Below the pieces are notes generated by a model. That model ran no database searches and was not told where the DNA came from. It worked only from the letters and a program-made list of their open reading frames with translations. Shown piece after piece: positions 47,098-58,652 of a stretch of DNA of 64,000 bases. Positions within the stretch are counted from its first letter, which is position 1, and each line of letters starts with the position of its first letter. The stretch lies in assembly GCA_038496675.1 (NCBI GenBank), contig CM076650.1, forward strand, positions 21,492,110 through 21,556,109, in the 5' to 3' direction. The position numbers and the translations under genes are program-made. This DNA is from Rachycentron canadum (taxonomy: Eukaryota; Chordata; Actinopteri; Carangiformes; Rachycentridae).

Positions 47098-49945
47098 TAT
47101 AGCCTTGTTGGGTCGATGTGAAAACCTAATGATGGCAAAGTGACACCATGGCGTTTCGCAGACGCTGGGTATTCCTTATATTTTCTATGTCGAGATGCCA
47201 TTTGCCTGAGACATTGGGGTGAAGTTGGATTTTGGTCACTGAACAAGACAAAATATAAAGCCGTGTGCCACCTTCAGTATTACACATGATGTTGTCGTTG
47301 GCATTCTGGTCACCTGACATCAACGTTCATCTGCGTGGCTGCAGGGATTTCGAATTTAATTCGCTCAACTTGGGCAAAACTTACATCAACATTTCAACTT
47401 TAACGACAAAAGAAAACAAAGGGGAGGAACAAAAGGAAAATGGAAGAAAGGACCGCCGTTCCTGCTGAGTTTTGTGTCAGCTGCATTGTGAAGGACCAAA
47501 TGTAAAAGGATGCCACGTGAACCAAGAGGACTCTAAACATTGGGATTCACAAACCACTCGTTTCCATGGAGATTTACCCGCCGATAAAAACCAACCAAGA
47601 CTGCCTAAATGAAGACACACAGCACGTTACTCTGTGTTGTGATGTGTTGCAAGCACTCTGTGTGTGTGTCTGGAGAAATGTGTGTGTGTGTTTTCATACC
47701 TGAGTGGGCTGAGCCTGTAATGAAAGGCCTTTGTTTGAGTTAATGAGGACCAAAGTACTTGAACAGCTTTAACAGACGTTTGCTTTAATTAATAATTAGC
47801 CCTGCTTTAGCAGTTAGGCAGGGAGTTTTTTGTTGTGTGTGTGTGTGTATAATGTAACTCTAGGTGTGTCTTCAGTGGACGTGGATGTCTTAAGCTTTGA
47901 TCATTCCATCCATAGCAGAGATTGTGACTTTGATGCGCTTTGTATTTCATGCTGTGAGGATTACAGTGAAAAGTGTTTTCGGCTCCATCAGTTTATTTTT
48001 CTTTTTTTTTTTTTTCCTCTGGAAGTTGTGTCGAGATGTGACTTCTGCTCTCAGGTCACACGCTTTGCTGGTCGTGACAGGGACAATCCATACCCATCAA
48101 CGCACGAGCACACATTTGGCTTATACTCCGGCTCGACAAGGACACGCGTGTGTTTCTGTCCACTGTCCTGCAAATCAAGGTAACGAACCCATCGAAACGT
48201 CCACCGGCATTTCAACTATGATTAGCTCTGGCTGCATCCTCCTGTTGATCTCCTCCCCCCTCTTCAGTCCTCTTAACATCATGAAAGCAGCTCATTCATT
48301 ACCGTAAGAGTAACCATGCCATCGACGCACATTCAAACAGATTTATGAACACAAAACGCCTCTACAAATAAATATAATCACATGTACAGACACTTCACAA
48401 GGCACACGTACTTGTTCACACAAATGCACACACTGAACATTTATCTGCATTAATAAGGCCACGGGGCAGTTCTGTCTGTTCACTGTAGGGGGCTGAGGAA
48501 ATAGAAAAAGGCAGGGGAGGGGGGAGAGTTTTGTGCCAACAATAGGCTGCTGTTTCCATACAGTTATTAATGTACTGTACGGGGTAGATTTCACTCGTAT
48601 ATCATTTGTTTTCCTAAGTGCGCATTTGCATACAGCCTTGAGCAAAGCAAGGACGTGAATTAAAACAAAGAATGCACTGAATGAGATTACAACACTCACC
48701 AGCCAAATATTTCTTGCCTCTTTGTTCTGCAGCACATTTGCACATTCACATAGAAACAGCCATTCGCACGTTCACACATCAGCACAGGCACAGGCACATA
48801 GGCCAGGGGGGACATTCACCTATAGAGTGGCAAACAGTGAAAAATTGATGAATATGAAAAAATGATAACCAAAAAAAAAAAAAATTAAAAAAATCTCTCT
48901 TTTCTCTGTAGCTCTTTACCTGCTGTAGGACGTGTCTGTCAAATACAGGAATATTCGCTTCATTTTTCAAAGTCTCTGACCTTTTCTCTCTGTGCTCGAC
49001 TTCAACTCGTCTGCTTGATTATTCTAAAGTCGCGGTTGCCAGGTTTCATGTAATTTGTGAATGCTTTGGGTTTTCATCACACTTTTTTTAATTAGACTTT
49101 TCATATATGAAACCACATGCGCGGCCTGAAACATCCAAACACAGTACAACTTGACAACAGACAACTGTTTTCTCCAGTTAATGAATGATGTAGCCAAATC
49201 CAAACTTTGAATCTTTCCCACACGGCCTGTGGCGGTAAGAGCTTTCACCACTATGCCCATCTAAAACAATGACATGAAGGCTGTTTAAGTAAAGTTACTT
49301 AAAGCTTCAATAGTTTTATATCAGCTGGGGGTTAAAATGACTATGTTGTATATGAAAGGATTATGATGACACGATGCAGTGTCATAATAATCTGCAGTTC
49401 CCCTCAGCTTAGAGTTAAAAAACTTCCAATATACCCACCAAAAAGTTATCAGCCAGCTGAACCTAGTGAAGTATTTTAGTGGCTAAAGAATCAGATATGT
49501 ATACGTAGGGACTAAGTAGAGAATTGCAGATCGGGACGTCTTTTCTATTGGTAATGCTAACAAAAGTGCACACAGACGAGAAGTGGTGAGGATTACGGCA
49601 ACAAAATTTTTGGTGGGACAAAATGCACAGTGTTTGGAAAGTACACGTGAGTTAAGTCAAAGAGGGTTCAAGTAATAATTTGTCTGAAGCAGGTAGGTTT
49701 GGCTGGTGATTGTCCAACTGCTGCTTATTCACAGCACTTGATTCACGCTGTGTGACTACAGTGATATTATGACCGATAGGAATCAAGCATGAAAATAAGA
49801 CCCAGGCCTGGAATTATCCTTTCAGCTTGAACAAAAAAAAACAAACAAACATTTGATTACTAGTTATATTTCAACTTTTGTCAAAGCTTTGCTGTTTACT
49901 GTGAGAAAAACATGCAGAATGGTGGTGCTAGTTGCATGCACATGC
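47098..49945. other. Unannotated non-coding DNA; possible conserved patch at 47700-47820
   Basis: The patch at 47700-47820 holds TTTGCTTTAATTAATAATTA, GTTAATGAGGACC and CTTTAACAGACG in non-repetitive sequence, of the kind seen in developmental enhancers. Short GT tracts lie at 47660-47690 and 47834-47850, and a T-run at 48002-48016. No exon was recognised. Confidence 0.3.
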
Positions 49946-49946
49946 A

Positions 49947-49976
49947 CATGCACACACACACACACACACACACACA
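49947..49976. repeat. (CA)n microsatellite
   Basis: CA units following ATGCACATGCACATG. Confidence 0.95.
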
Positions 49977-50120
49977 GATGATGAGCTAAGGCCCTGGTCC
50001 TGGACTACATTGTGAGGCCTTGTAGAGACAGGAGAGTTCCATTAGCTAAAGCAGCCGAGCATGGCCACTGCTGGCTCATCACTATCTGCCACCCTATCTA
50101 GTCACAAGTCTGGAGAGAAA

Positions 50121-50330
50121 GGGGTGGTAGGGGGTGGGGTTTGGGTGGGGTGGGGTGGGGGGGAAACGAGAGAGCGAGAGAGACAGACAGAGGGAGAGGG
50201 AAGGGATGAGGCGCTATAGAAAATGAAAGCGCAGAGAAGAAAACAGCAGCAAGATAAGTTCTGAGGGGTGAAAAGAAAAGGGAGAGAGGGAGAGAAAAGG
50301 AAGGGAGATGGAAATAAATCAGTGAATATC
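50121..50330 (+). repeat. G-quadruplex-prone tract followed by a purine-rich stretch
   Basis: Positions 50121-50163 hold seven runs of three to seven G separated by one to five bases, enough for a strong G-quadruplex on the plus strand. The following 160 or so bases are nearly all A and G, which can form triplex-like structures. Confidence 0.8.
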
Positions 50331-50860
50331 ACTTCACGCGTCAAAGCGTATTTGGTCAGCAGATGATTAGTCAGCATACGTGGTACAAAAAGAGCTGAGG
50401 GACCAATATATTTACCATTAAAACAGTGGTTTAATGTTTTACAGTGATTTACGGAGGTTTAAATAGCACATCATTCCCCAGTTACTCACCGTATTGTTAA
50501 CAATATATCAATGCGACTGCACTGTTATTGAAATCTAACTAGACATATAGAACAATTACTCATGACGCTACGGGGCTTATTCTCCGGATGCTCATCATGC
50601 TGGAGTTGATTAAGTTAGAGAATGTGTTTGCCTGATTGTTTGTCCATCTGCTTCCGAAACAATTAAGCACATGCCTTGGTTTTCTCTCCTCCCCTGTCCT
50701 CTCCTCTCCTCTCCTCTCGTGTTCGGTACCCTCTCTAACTTCTCTACCTCTCTCCTCTTTTCTCTCCATCTCCTCCACTCCTTTAATTCCCTGCCTGCGG
50801 AACACTGAGGAAAGTGCTGATGAACAATTAAACATGGTCCTTCCCCAGGGAGGCAAGGTC
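50331..50860. other. Unannotated DNA with a pyrimidine-rich part at 50680-50790
   Basis: CTCTCCT-type low-complexity sequence accounts for the serine/leucine-rich frame. No gene was recognised. Confidence 0.45.
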
Positions 50861-50863
50861 ACT

Positions 50864-50866
<3 letters not shown>

Positions 50867-50903
<37 letters not shown>

Positions 50904-50985
50904 AGCGTGAGTGTGTGTGGGTGGTAAGTGCAACAAATGTGTGTGTCTGTGTGTGAGTCAGTGTGTGTGTTTGTGTGTGTGTGTG
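50867..50985. repeat. (GT)n microsatellite cluster
   Basis: A clean GT tract (50867-50902) followed by several short ones. Confidence 0.95.
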
Positions 50986-50989
50986 CAGG

Positions 50990-52030
50990 AAAGAGAGATA
51001 AAGAGAGAGAAAGAGACTTGGCAGAGATACAGATACATGCCAGACAGAGGGTAAAAAGCTGAATAATGTTGTAGAGTTTGTGGAGGCGTTAGAGCACTAG
51101 TGTTGAAGAATTTTTTATTTATTTTTTTCCTAAACACAGACCGGCCAGTGAAAGATGCAGAACCAATAATTCATGATGTATGAACTGTCGTTGTGTAAGC
51201 ATGGGAGGTTAATCACCGATCATTCTTGCGAGGGTTACTGTACTGCAGGGAACGAATGTACACTCAGCTACTGATGCCTTACTACACACACCACCATTAT
51301 CATCACTCCAGAGCACACGGCTGCTCCTTACATGTTCAGATCCCACTCACCTTTTCAGGACAGGGAGATGCAAAATCTCATTCAATATATGGGTTGAAGT
51401 AAAGCCACAGAATTTGAGACCATTATAAACAGTGCAAAGTTAAAGTATGTAGTTAAACACAGTTTCCATGCTAGATTGATCCAGGCTGAGATGTATCGAC
51501 AGCTATTTGATGAATTGCCATGGAGGCTTTCATGATCTCCAGAGGATAAGTCAGACCAACACACACACACTTCTACTTTTACTATTGCTAAGGAATATAG
51601 TTCATACATCCAATGGCCGCACAAGATGAACACTCATCCTTTTAAACCACAATGGTTTTCTACCAGTATTGCATTATGGGATCATGAATAGGAAGTACTA
51701 TTTTTTTTTTTCCTGTACAATTTATGTGGTAACAGATTCATCAACACAACCAGAATTTGGACACACCAATAAAATGGTGGATGGTAAATACAGTGAAGTG
51801 CACTTCATTTTGAATTCTGTTTACTTCAGCGCCCCTGCACTTAAATTGAAACAGTGACTGAGGTAAAGTGTTGACTTACAGCTTTTAGGATGTTTGCATC
51901 CGCATTGAGGGTCAGTTCAGTATGTGTCGTCTTGCTGAAGACCAGACTGAATAATAAACAAGCAGTGAGGATGACTATGGTGGAGCTTGTCAGATGGAAA
52001 GACCAGTGTCATCAATGTTTTGTTTTTTTT
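50990..52030. other. Unannotated non-coding DNA
   Basis: Nothing was recognised. Confidence 0.45.
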
Positions 52031-52034
52031 TACC

Positions 52035-52314
52035 AAGTGGTAAATCCATGAAGGTGGAGCTGAGGAGGAGTGATGGGTGGCATCCGGCAGCCAGGCCCTA
52101 ATGCATACACTTAGACAAGACTTTAAACTAGCGATTGAATCCATAAAGTCATAAGGAAAAAGTGAATAAATCAAGTGAGAAGATGCGTTATTTTCTCAAA
52201 GACTTCTATAAAAACAGCCATGATCGGTCATTAGAAAGAATGCAGGTTTAAGGCACTTCAGCACTGACTTCACTTTTCAGCCTCGGAGTTTATGTCTACT
52301 TTTATACATTCAGT
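52035..52314 (+). repeat. Dispersed teleost repeat (copy 2 of 3)
   Basis: GAAGGTGGAGCTGAGGAGGA, TAATGCATACACTTAG, TTTAAACTAGCGATTGAATC, ATTTTCTCAAAGACTTCTAT, and TCATTAGAAAGAATGCAGGT through TTAAGGCACTTCAGCACTGA. The first block recurs at 61044-61060 and the middle block at 1490-1610. Confidence 0.8.
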
Positions 52315-54399
52315 CCAGACCTTGGAGAGCCACTGACTGCAGAAGATTTCTAAATCCATTAACGCTTTTTGAGCACCATATCCTACCCAACATCCCAGCT
52401 GATGTTTCTTCCTCATCCAAAGGGCTAACGGGTCACGTCAGTTAGCAGTCGACGTGTCATGAGCAGCGTTTTAGGAGAACACCAACGCATTGGTGTGTCT
52501 ACGCAGGAGGTCTTCAAGCTTTTGTTTAAGTTATTTTTGCGTGCATTTGATAGGACCGTGTGGAGTGACAGCAAACGGGACATGGGAATTACATGCAGCA
52601 AAGAGTCCAACCAGCCGACAGTCAAATCGGGGCCTCGCTGCTCAGAGCCCTTGAACTAACCGCTTGGGTGCTGGGTCATCAAACACAATCAATTTAGTCA
52701 CGCAGGTAAAACGCAGGAAACTCGACTTTGTGTGAGCAGCACATGTGAAACACCCTGTGAGCTTGTGAAGACAGCCGGATTGATTAAATAAAGAGCAGAT
52801 CTGTTCCTTCAGACACGCGTGAGACGGACGGTGTAATAAGGTGGCGAAAACGCTTTCTGTGTAGACACACTCTTGGAATTACATCTATTTGCTACAATGC
52901 TGTACCTCATGATTTATGTCAAATACAAACTGCAGTGCCGCTACGGGACACATTGGATAAATCTTTATGGAGAACTACAAAGAATGTGTTTTCCTGAGTG
53001 TTCATCCAGGCAGAACCATTTCACAATGTTTTAGTTCAAACCTGAAATTTAAACCTGCAACTGTTGATTATTTTGATTTTTTTTTATTTTTTATGTTTTT
53101 TATAAAGCTTGGGGAAATTCAGATTTGGATGATAATTCTCCATAGGTTCAACACTATGAGGGACCCCTTTCACATGGTGGTTCACTTGTTTTATTGTTGT
53201 AAAACTAACAATGCATTATTTATTTGTGCGATTATTTCCCTCTCCTAAAAGGGCTACAATACCTTGACAGATCTGATATTGATGAACTGTTTTGATATGA
53301 TACCTCATAAATACTCAAATTTAAGTTTAACTGTAACTGTATGGTCATTGTTTTCATTTCAGATGTAATGTGCAACACATCTAACCCAACACAAGTTTCA
53401 ATCTACAGTGTTGTACAGCTGCAGTTAGTTCAGAAATACTGCAACAACTTTCCTTCTTCCCTGTCTCAGTAAGTCGTCGTGCCATTAAAAATAGAAACAG
53501 ATGGATTTGTACATAAAAAAGGCTTAATTTTGAATCCACATGTGCAAACACTTTCTGTCACTGATATACGCGTTCAAACACACACACACACACACACACA
53601 CAAATAAACATCACTTATGACATCACTCAAAAACAGCGAGGAGACAATCATGACCATCTCGCATTGCCGCTCACCGTCTCTCTCGGGATTCGTCAGCAGC
53701 AGGGGAGTGGGTGGAGTTCAAAGCCGGGTAAAAATAAAGAAACAAAATGTAAACTGGAGAACAGGGCATTCTGGCAATTTCCTCTCAATCACCGCCTGGA
53801 AAACCATTATTAGCTGTGTCTGTGTGTGGGAAATCATTAATTTTAGAAAAACAAAATATGTCAAGTTTATCCCTGGAGCCAGCAACTATTTCTGTGTGTT
53901 CAAGACAGGAAGTGTTGAATGCAATGATATCCTGAAGGCAATTTGTTATTTATTAATTTCCTCTCATGCATTTTATTTGAGCTGTGGGTTGAAGGGGTTG
54001 CTCTAATTTGTACACAAATACGTGGTTTATTTACAGCCCAGGCAGAGTAATACAAAAAGAAAGGCTTGGGGGAGGGAAAGATGTTTAATATCACTGCTTT
54101 TTAAGTATATTAATTATCTGTGTTTTAATGTCACCTTGAATTCAGGATCGCTTCACTAAATTTAACATCTGCCACTCTATATATAGGTTTGAATCATCTG
54201 AATGTCTCAAATTAAGCCTCAACAATATTGTTTCCCCTCTCACTAGAAAATCTTGCCCCTTCATCTCTGCTGACAAGACTGCCACCCAGAATGTCAAAAT
54301 ATTTAGCACAACTCTTAAACCCACAATGTAGCCCTAGTCTGGTACTACAAATACAACATCAGACCTTCCCCCGCTGGAGACTGTGTCCAGCTCCGAGTT
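52315..54399. other. Unannotated non-coding DNA
   Basis: A CA tract lies at 53577-53602. No exon or repeat family was recognised, except that the last 150 bases may already belong to the LINE relic below. Confidence 0.45.
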
Positions 54400-54906
54400 C
54401 AAGTTTAGTCATCTCCTGTCTGGGCTGCCGTGACTCCCTCGGCGGCCGTACTCCTTCCAGCCCCAACAACTCATCCAGAACGCTGCAGCACGCCCTGTCT
54501 TCCACCTCCCCAGACCCTCCCATGTTATCCCCCTCATACAGTCCCTCCACTGCCTTGCTCGTATTGAATACAAAAATCCTGCTGCTGGCAAACAAGGCTG
54601 CAAAGGGATCCACACATGCACACCACAAGGCCACTGTCCAGGTCTACACACACTAGCGTGCTCTGCTTTTCTGCCACCATTTCCCAGTCCCAGTCCTGCC
54701 TGTGGTTCTAGTGGGTCCAACTGGCTTTCTCCTTATTTTTCCCCTCCCTCTCCCGCATTCTGCAGTTTCTCCTCAAGTGTCTTTACTTCATAACTATTTA
54801 TTGTAATTCTGGCCTCTTGGTAGAATTTTTGCAAATTCTACTGTTGCACTCTGATTAAGTTGCTTAGAGTGAGAGCGTCAGTCAAATTAATGAAATGTAA
54901 ATGTCA
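54400..54906 (+). mobile_element. L2-like LINE 3' end, relic
   Basis: The bases from about 54470 encode L-I-Q-N-A-A-A-R-P-V-F-H-L-P-R-P-S-H-V, then I-P-L-I-Q-S-L-H, and (with a frame change) I-L-L-L-A-N-K-A. This is the conserved C-terminal end of the reverse transcriptase of L2/CR1-type fish LINEs, whose usual form is 'L-I-Q-N-A-A-A-R-L-V-F ... V-T-P-L-L-x-S-L-H-W-L-P'. The element ends with AGTTGCTTAGAGTGAGAGCG, then TCAGTCAAATTAATGAAATG and TAAATG. These match the usual 3' tail, AGTCGCTTTGGATAAAAGCG followed by a GTAAATG-type repeat. Frameshifts make it inactive. Confidence 0.85.
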
Positions 54907-55360
54907 GTCTTTCTGCTTGCCGCTGTTTTTCATTCTCTGGCTTTTTCATGAATGTATGAGCGTGTTGTGGCAGCGGCAAAAGTACATCTGAATATCAAAA
55001 CCTGCGTTACATGAGCACGCTAAGCCTTCATGTTGGTAATTGTATGCTTCCTACCCTGAATGTGGCATACATGTGTGTTCGTGGGCGCGTGTGCAGTTTT
55101 GAGTCGCTTGCATTAACCCTGTGAACCGCAAGCGTGGGGAGCCTACCTAAAGGCTTGTTAGGTATGTGAGATGTTGTGCATGTGCATGGACTGGACACAC
55201 ACATCGTGGAAAGGGGTTGAAGCAATATAAGGTGGCCATAAAACCTGGGAAGGCTATAGCTTGATTACTCTCTACCTACACAGTAACCTTTAAATGGTCT
55301 TGGCAGGGAATCGTTTGCCTCATAGAGCCATATGTCCCATTTGCAATTTCATCAGCTATG
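54907..55360. other. Unannotated non-coding DNA
   Basis: Nothing was recognised. Confidence 0.45.
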
Positions 55361-55367
55361 GCTTATC

Positions 55368-55935
55368 ATGACATGGTCCCCAGAGGAGGAAGCCTGCTGA
55401 CTTTAGTGATCCCTTGATTTTTCAACCAGCACTCCCAGTAGGTTGACTGACTGTGTTTTCATTAAATGTCATGAAAACTATTGGTATTTGGTCCAGATAT
55501 TCATGGTGTACAGAGGATAATAATTTTGGTGCCATAAGCAGGTCAGTGTTTTTGCTTATTCTGTAAAACATGTACTTGATGGATTTGTATAAACTTAGTA
55601 TAGAAATTCATGGTTCCCAGAGGATGAGTGTTAATCATTTTGGTGATTTCCCCTTCAGGTTTCCTCTAGCACAACTATTGACAACGACTGTTGATTGATT
55701 GATCATGTCCAAAATCCATTTGACGCAACACATGCAAAGCTAATAACATTCACTTTGGCCTCCACTGTATTTACTACTTTATTTACTATTTGGTGCCAAC
55801 AAGCTAATCTTGGCATGCTAACAGGCTAAATTAAGATGGTGAACATGGTAAAAATTATAGCATTGCTAACCTGAACCTGTTAGCATTTATCTCAAAGCAC
55901 GGCTGTACCTAGGTGCCACCTCACTCTTAAAATTG
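55368..55935 (+). repeat. Ubiquitous teleost repeat with TTAGCATG core (long copy)
   Basis: Near 55375-55411: ATGGTCCCCAGAGGAGGAAG and TGACTTTAGTGATCCCTTGA. Near 55785-55925: ATCTTGGCATGCTAACAGGC, TAAATTAAGATGGTGAACAT, GTTAGCATTTATCTCAAAGC and ACGGCTGTACCTAGGTG. I recognise this as a very common fish repeat of unknown class. Confidence 0.75.
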
Positions 55936-55988
55936 TTTTATTATCTTGGCTATTTACTCCAACATGCTGAACTAAACCTGAAGGTTAA

Positions 55989-56516
55989 CACTATGGGCGC
56001 CAACGGACACAAAATTGTGACAAACAACAATACTATTGTTCCAATTACAGGGCCAAATCTCGTTTTTACTCTACCACTAGTTAGCAGACAGGCATTACTT
56101 TGATTCTAGCCCAAAACTGCGTCATTGTTCCTATTCAAAGTGTCCGAGGAGACAGCGGAGGAAAGATGCTCTGAACGTTCTCGCGTGCATTGACGCGGAA
56201 GCAATTCCGTCCATTGTGCTTGAGTAAATTGAAGCGGAAAAAAGGGTTCAATGGTGATGAAGTTGTGGGTCTGTTATTCACCGGTTCTGATTCTGAGGGA
56301 GAATATCTGCCTTTAGGCGATGTTGATTGGTCGTGTCATGAAAGTGATGGTGACAGTCTGTCCGGTGCGACGGTGATAGTGACGGGGCATCAAAGGTTGA
56401 GCATGATCATTTTCTCATTTACGGTCGGCCTCTATCTCTAAACACTTTAGAGCCATGGCCTTTTGAAATCTTCAAAATCCAGGTTTTTTTTTAATCAAAC
56501 CCTTGCGCTTAAAGGG
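55989..56516 (+). mobile_element. piggyBac-like element, short and non-autonomous (candidate)
   Basis: The left end follows TTAA (55985-55988) and begins CACTATGGGCGC. The right end, GCGCTTAAAGGG, is followed by TTAG (56517-56520, one base off TTAA). The inverse of the right end, CCCTTTAAGCGC, agrees with the left end at 8 of 12 positions, and TTAA is the piggyBac target. Inside, 56249-56388 encodes an acidic stretch (F-N-G-D-E-V-V-G-L-L-F-T-G-S-D-S-E-G-E-Y), like the N-terminal acidic region of vertebrate piggyBac-derived transposases. The rest of the transposase is absent, so the element would be an internal-deletion derivative. The flanks on both sides look like the same fish repeat. Confidence 0.45.
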
Positions 56517-56520
56517 TTAG

Positions 56521-56670
56521 GTTGCTGGCAGCTTGAAGAGTGTGCTTTCTCGCATCAGCAGGTTAGCGTCGTCACTGTGAGCACATCAGCATGCCGACGT
56601 AAGCATTTAGCTTAAATTGCAGCGCTGCTAGCATGGCTGTGGACGATTAGTCTTATTGGAAAGAAGTAAA
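56521..56670 (+). repeat. TTAGCATG-core teleost repeat, part that resumes after the insertion
   Basis: CAGGTTAGCGTCGTCACTGT, GAGCACATCAGCATGCCGAC, GTAAGCATTTAGC, CGCTGCTAGCATGGCTGTGG and ATTAGTCTTATTGG form the second half of the same family. Its CATTTAGC part also occurs in the long copy upstream (55884-55920), so two partial copies are present. The piggyBac-like element probably sits in the second, whose left piece would be about 55960-55984. Confidence 0.6.
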
Positions 56671-56984
56671 AGTTTGTTATTTTTTTAAAGTTTGAAGCAT
56701 TTACCTCGTTTGCTGAGCAGCTCCACATCTCTCACCCCCCCCACCCCTGTTTTCTTTCTGGGCCCCATGGGCTCTCAGTAAGAGAGCAAAAATATGATAT
56801 GGATAAATGAGGAAAGAAATAAAGATAGAGACAGGTGTAGACAGAGATGGAAAGATAGATCGAAGATGCGGAGTGAGGTGAAAGGGGAAATGGAAAGATG
56901 GATAGAAAGATGGCTGCATGATTAGGTGGGAGGGTGGGGGAGTTAGTGGCATCTATAAATAGGTGAATGAATGGGTGTGTGGCC
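56671..56984. other. Unannotated purine-rich DNA
   Basis: GATAGA- and GAAAG-type low-complexity words from about 56815. Nothing else was recognised. Confidence 0.45.
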
Positions 56985-57036
56985 TGTTGCGGAATGAATG
57001 AGTGGATGGATGGATGGACGGCTGGATGAATGGATG
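56985..57036. repeat. (GGAT)n degenerate tetranucleotide repeat
   Basis: GAATGAATGAGTGGATGGAT, then GGATGGACGGCTGGATG, and so on. Confidence 0.9.
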
Positions 57037-57394
57037 GTTAAGAGCTGAAAAGCCTTGAGGTAAGGAGAGATATTAAAAGAAGAATGAATACAGAGCAGCT
57101 TCCCCTCTGCATTTCTCCATTTTCCTTCCCTTCCCTTAGATCTACCTCTTTTCTCCCTCTCTCTCTCGTTCTCTCTGTCTCGCTCTGTCATTGTTGCTCT
57201 GTCTCTGTTCTGCCCCCCCACCCCACCCCCACATACACACACCCACCCCTCTCTCTTATTCTGACCAGATGAGTAATAGCTGTGGCACTGTGGCTTGACT
57301 GATTAATGCACTTGAAGAGCCCAGGGAGGTGGAGCACAACAAACAGACGGAGGAGGGAGAAAAAAGAGTGAGAAGAAAGATTGGAGCGAGAATG

Positions 57395-57398
<4 letters not shown>
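57037..57398. other. Unannotated DNA, pyrimidine-rich 57110-57200
   Basis: CTCT-rich low-complexity sequence and a C/A-rich part at 57213-57250. No gene was recognised. Confidence 0.45.
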
Positions 57399-57431
<33 letters not shown>

Positions 57432-57462
57432 TAAAAAATGAGTGTGTGTGTGTGTGTGTGTC
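57399..57462. repeat. (GA)n tract then (GT)n tract
   Basis: GA (about 57399-57428) and GT (about 57440-57462), separated by TCATAAAAAAT. Confidence 0.95.
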
Positions 57463-58615
57463 ATTTGGAAGCCGCTGCATCAAGTGGTTTGATTCTCAGG
57501 GGGAGGTACCCTTCCCCTCATCAGTGCAAGTGTTCTCTCTTTTCCAGTTTAGAACAATCATGCTCACTCATACTGTATGACCAATCAGCTAGCAGTGGGA
57601 TCCCTGTGAGGGAACGGAGGGAGAGACACACAAAGAGTGAAAGTGACAAAGGAGTCAAAAAAACAGAACAAAAAAAAAAAAAAACAGAGAAATGGTAAAA
57701 ACACCTTCGTTACCTCTGCCTCTATGCATTGTGTTTCTCCCCTCTCCTCCACCTCCATCTCATCTAATGGCTTTCCTTCTGTCCTTCTGCGCCATCCCGT
57801 CTTAATGAAGCAGTAATGATGCATCACACAGAGAATCAGACACCCCATTTGTTGATTGTCTTCCCTTTCAGACCACTGAGAGCAAGACACTTCACCCTGA
57901 ATTCTAACACGAAATCTGGGAATTAACCCAACCAGACCCTCAAGGTTGAATTAAGGATTAATGAACCACGAACCAAGATTTATACGTCACCATTAGTTAG
58001 CCTGTCCTAACCTCAGTTTAGTCGAGAAATCCAGCCTTTAAAGTTATCTCTGCCAATTCCAGCCTGGCGTCCCTTTGTGTTTAACGGTAAATGCCACCCT
58101 GACTCACTTTCCACAAGAACACCATCGTTTAAAGTCACAGCATTGCCCATGTCTTCAACTGATATGCCTCTGTATTTGCTCATTTTTAACAGAGCGCTGC
58201 CTCACAGACTACCATCTTCCAGGACTTGGAAACTATTGGGATTGCAGTGAATGTGTACAGAAAAGCCTTCTTCGGCCAGTGTGGGTTACACACGAACTCT
58301 CTCTCAGCCTATGACCACCAGACCAAAACTGCCAGACAACCTAGTGTTTGTCCTGGCTTGTGTGTAACACATTGGAGCGGATGCTATATTCCCTCAGTTC
58401 CACCCATCACTGTTCTGATGAGCAACCTGTTAGAGTCCCTACAGTGCGGCCACAGGCATGACAACCCTCATTTACCAGTGTGTAGGTCATTTTCTACCCC
58501 TGTGCCTAAGGTGTGCCCTCGCAAGTTTGGTTTTAATTTCTTGTAACATAGCTAAAAATGTTCTACAATCTACGATGAGCACAGCCAGAAGTCTTTAGAA
58601 GTATTTATTTAAGTA
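57463..58615. other. Unannotated non-coding DNA
   Basis: An A-run at 57670-57684. The two frames at 58075-58546 (79 and 106 codons) show no recognisable domain or flanking splice sites. Confidence 0.4.
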
Positions 58616-58626
58616 TTTAGTAATTA

Positions 58627-58652
58627 TTGTTGTTGTTATTATTATTATTACA
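58627..58652. repeat. (TTA)n/(TTG)n trinucleotide repeat
   Basis: TTGTTGTTGTTATTATTATT, then ATTA. Confidence 0.9.

Noticed and set aside
54228..54720. 142-codon plus-strand and 103-codon minus-strand frames
   Set aside because: The recognisable reverse transcriptase signal changes frame here. The plus frame is a mosaic and the minus frame is antisense to the LINE.
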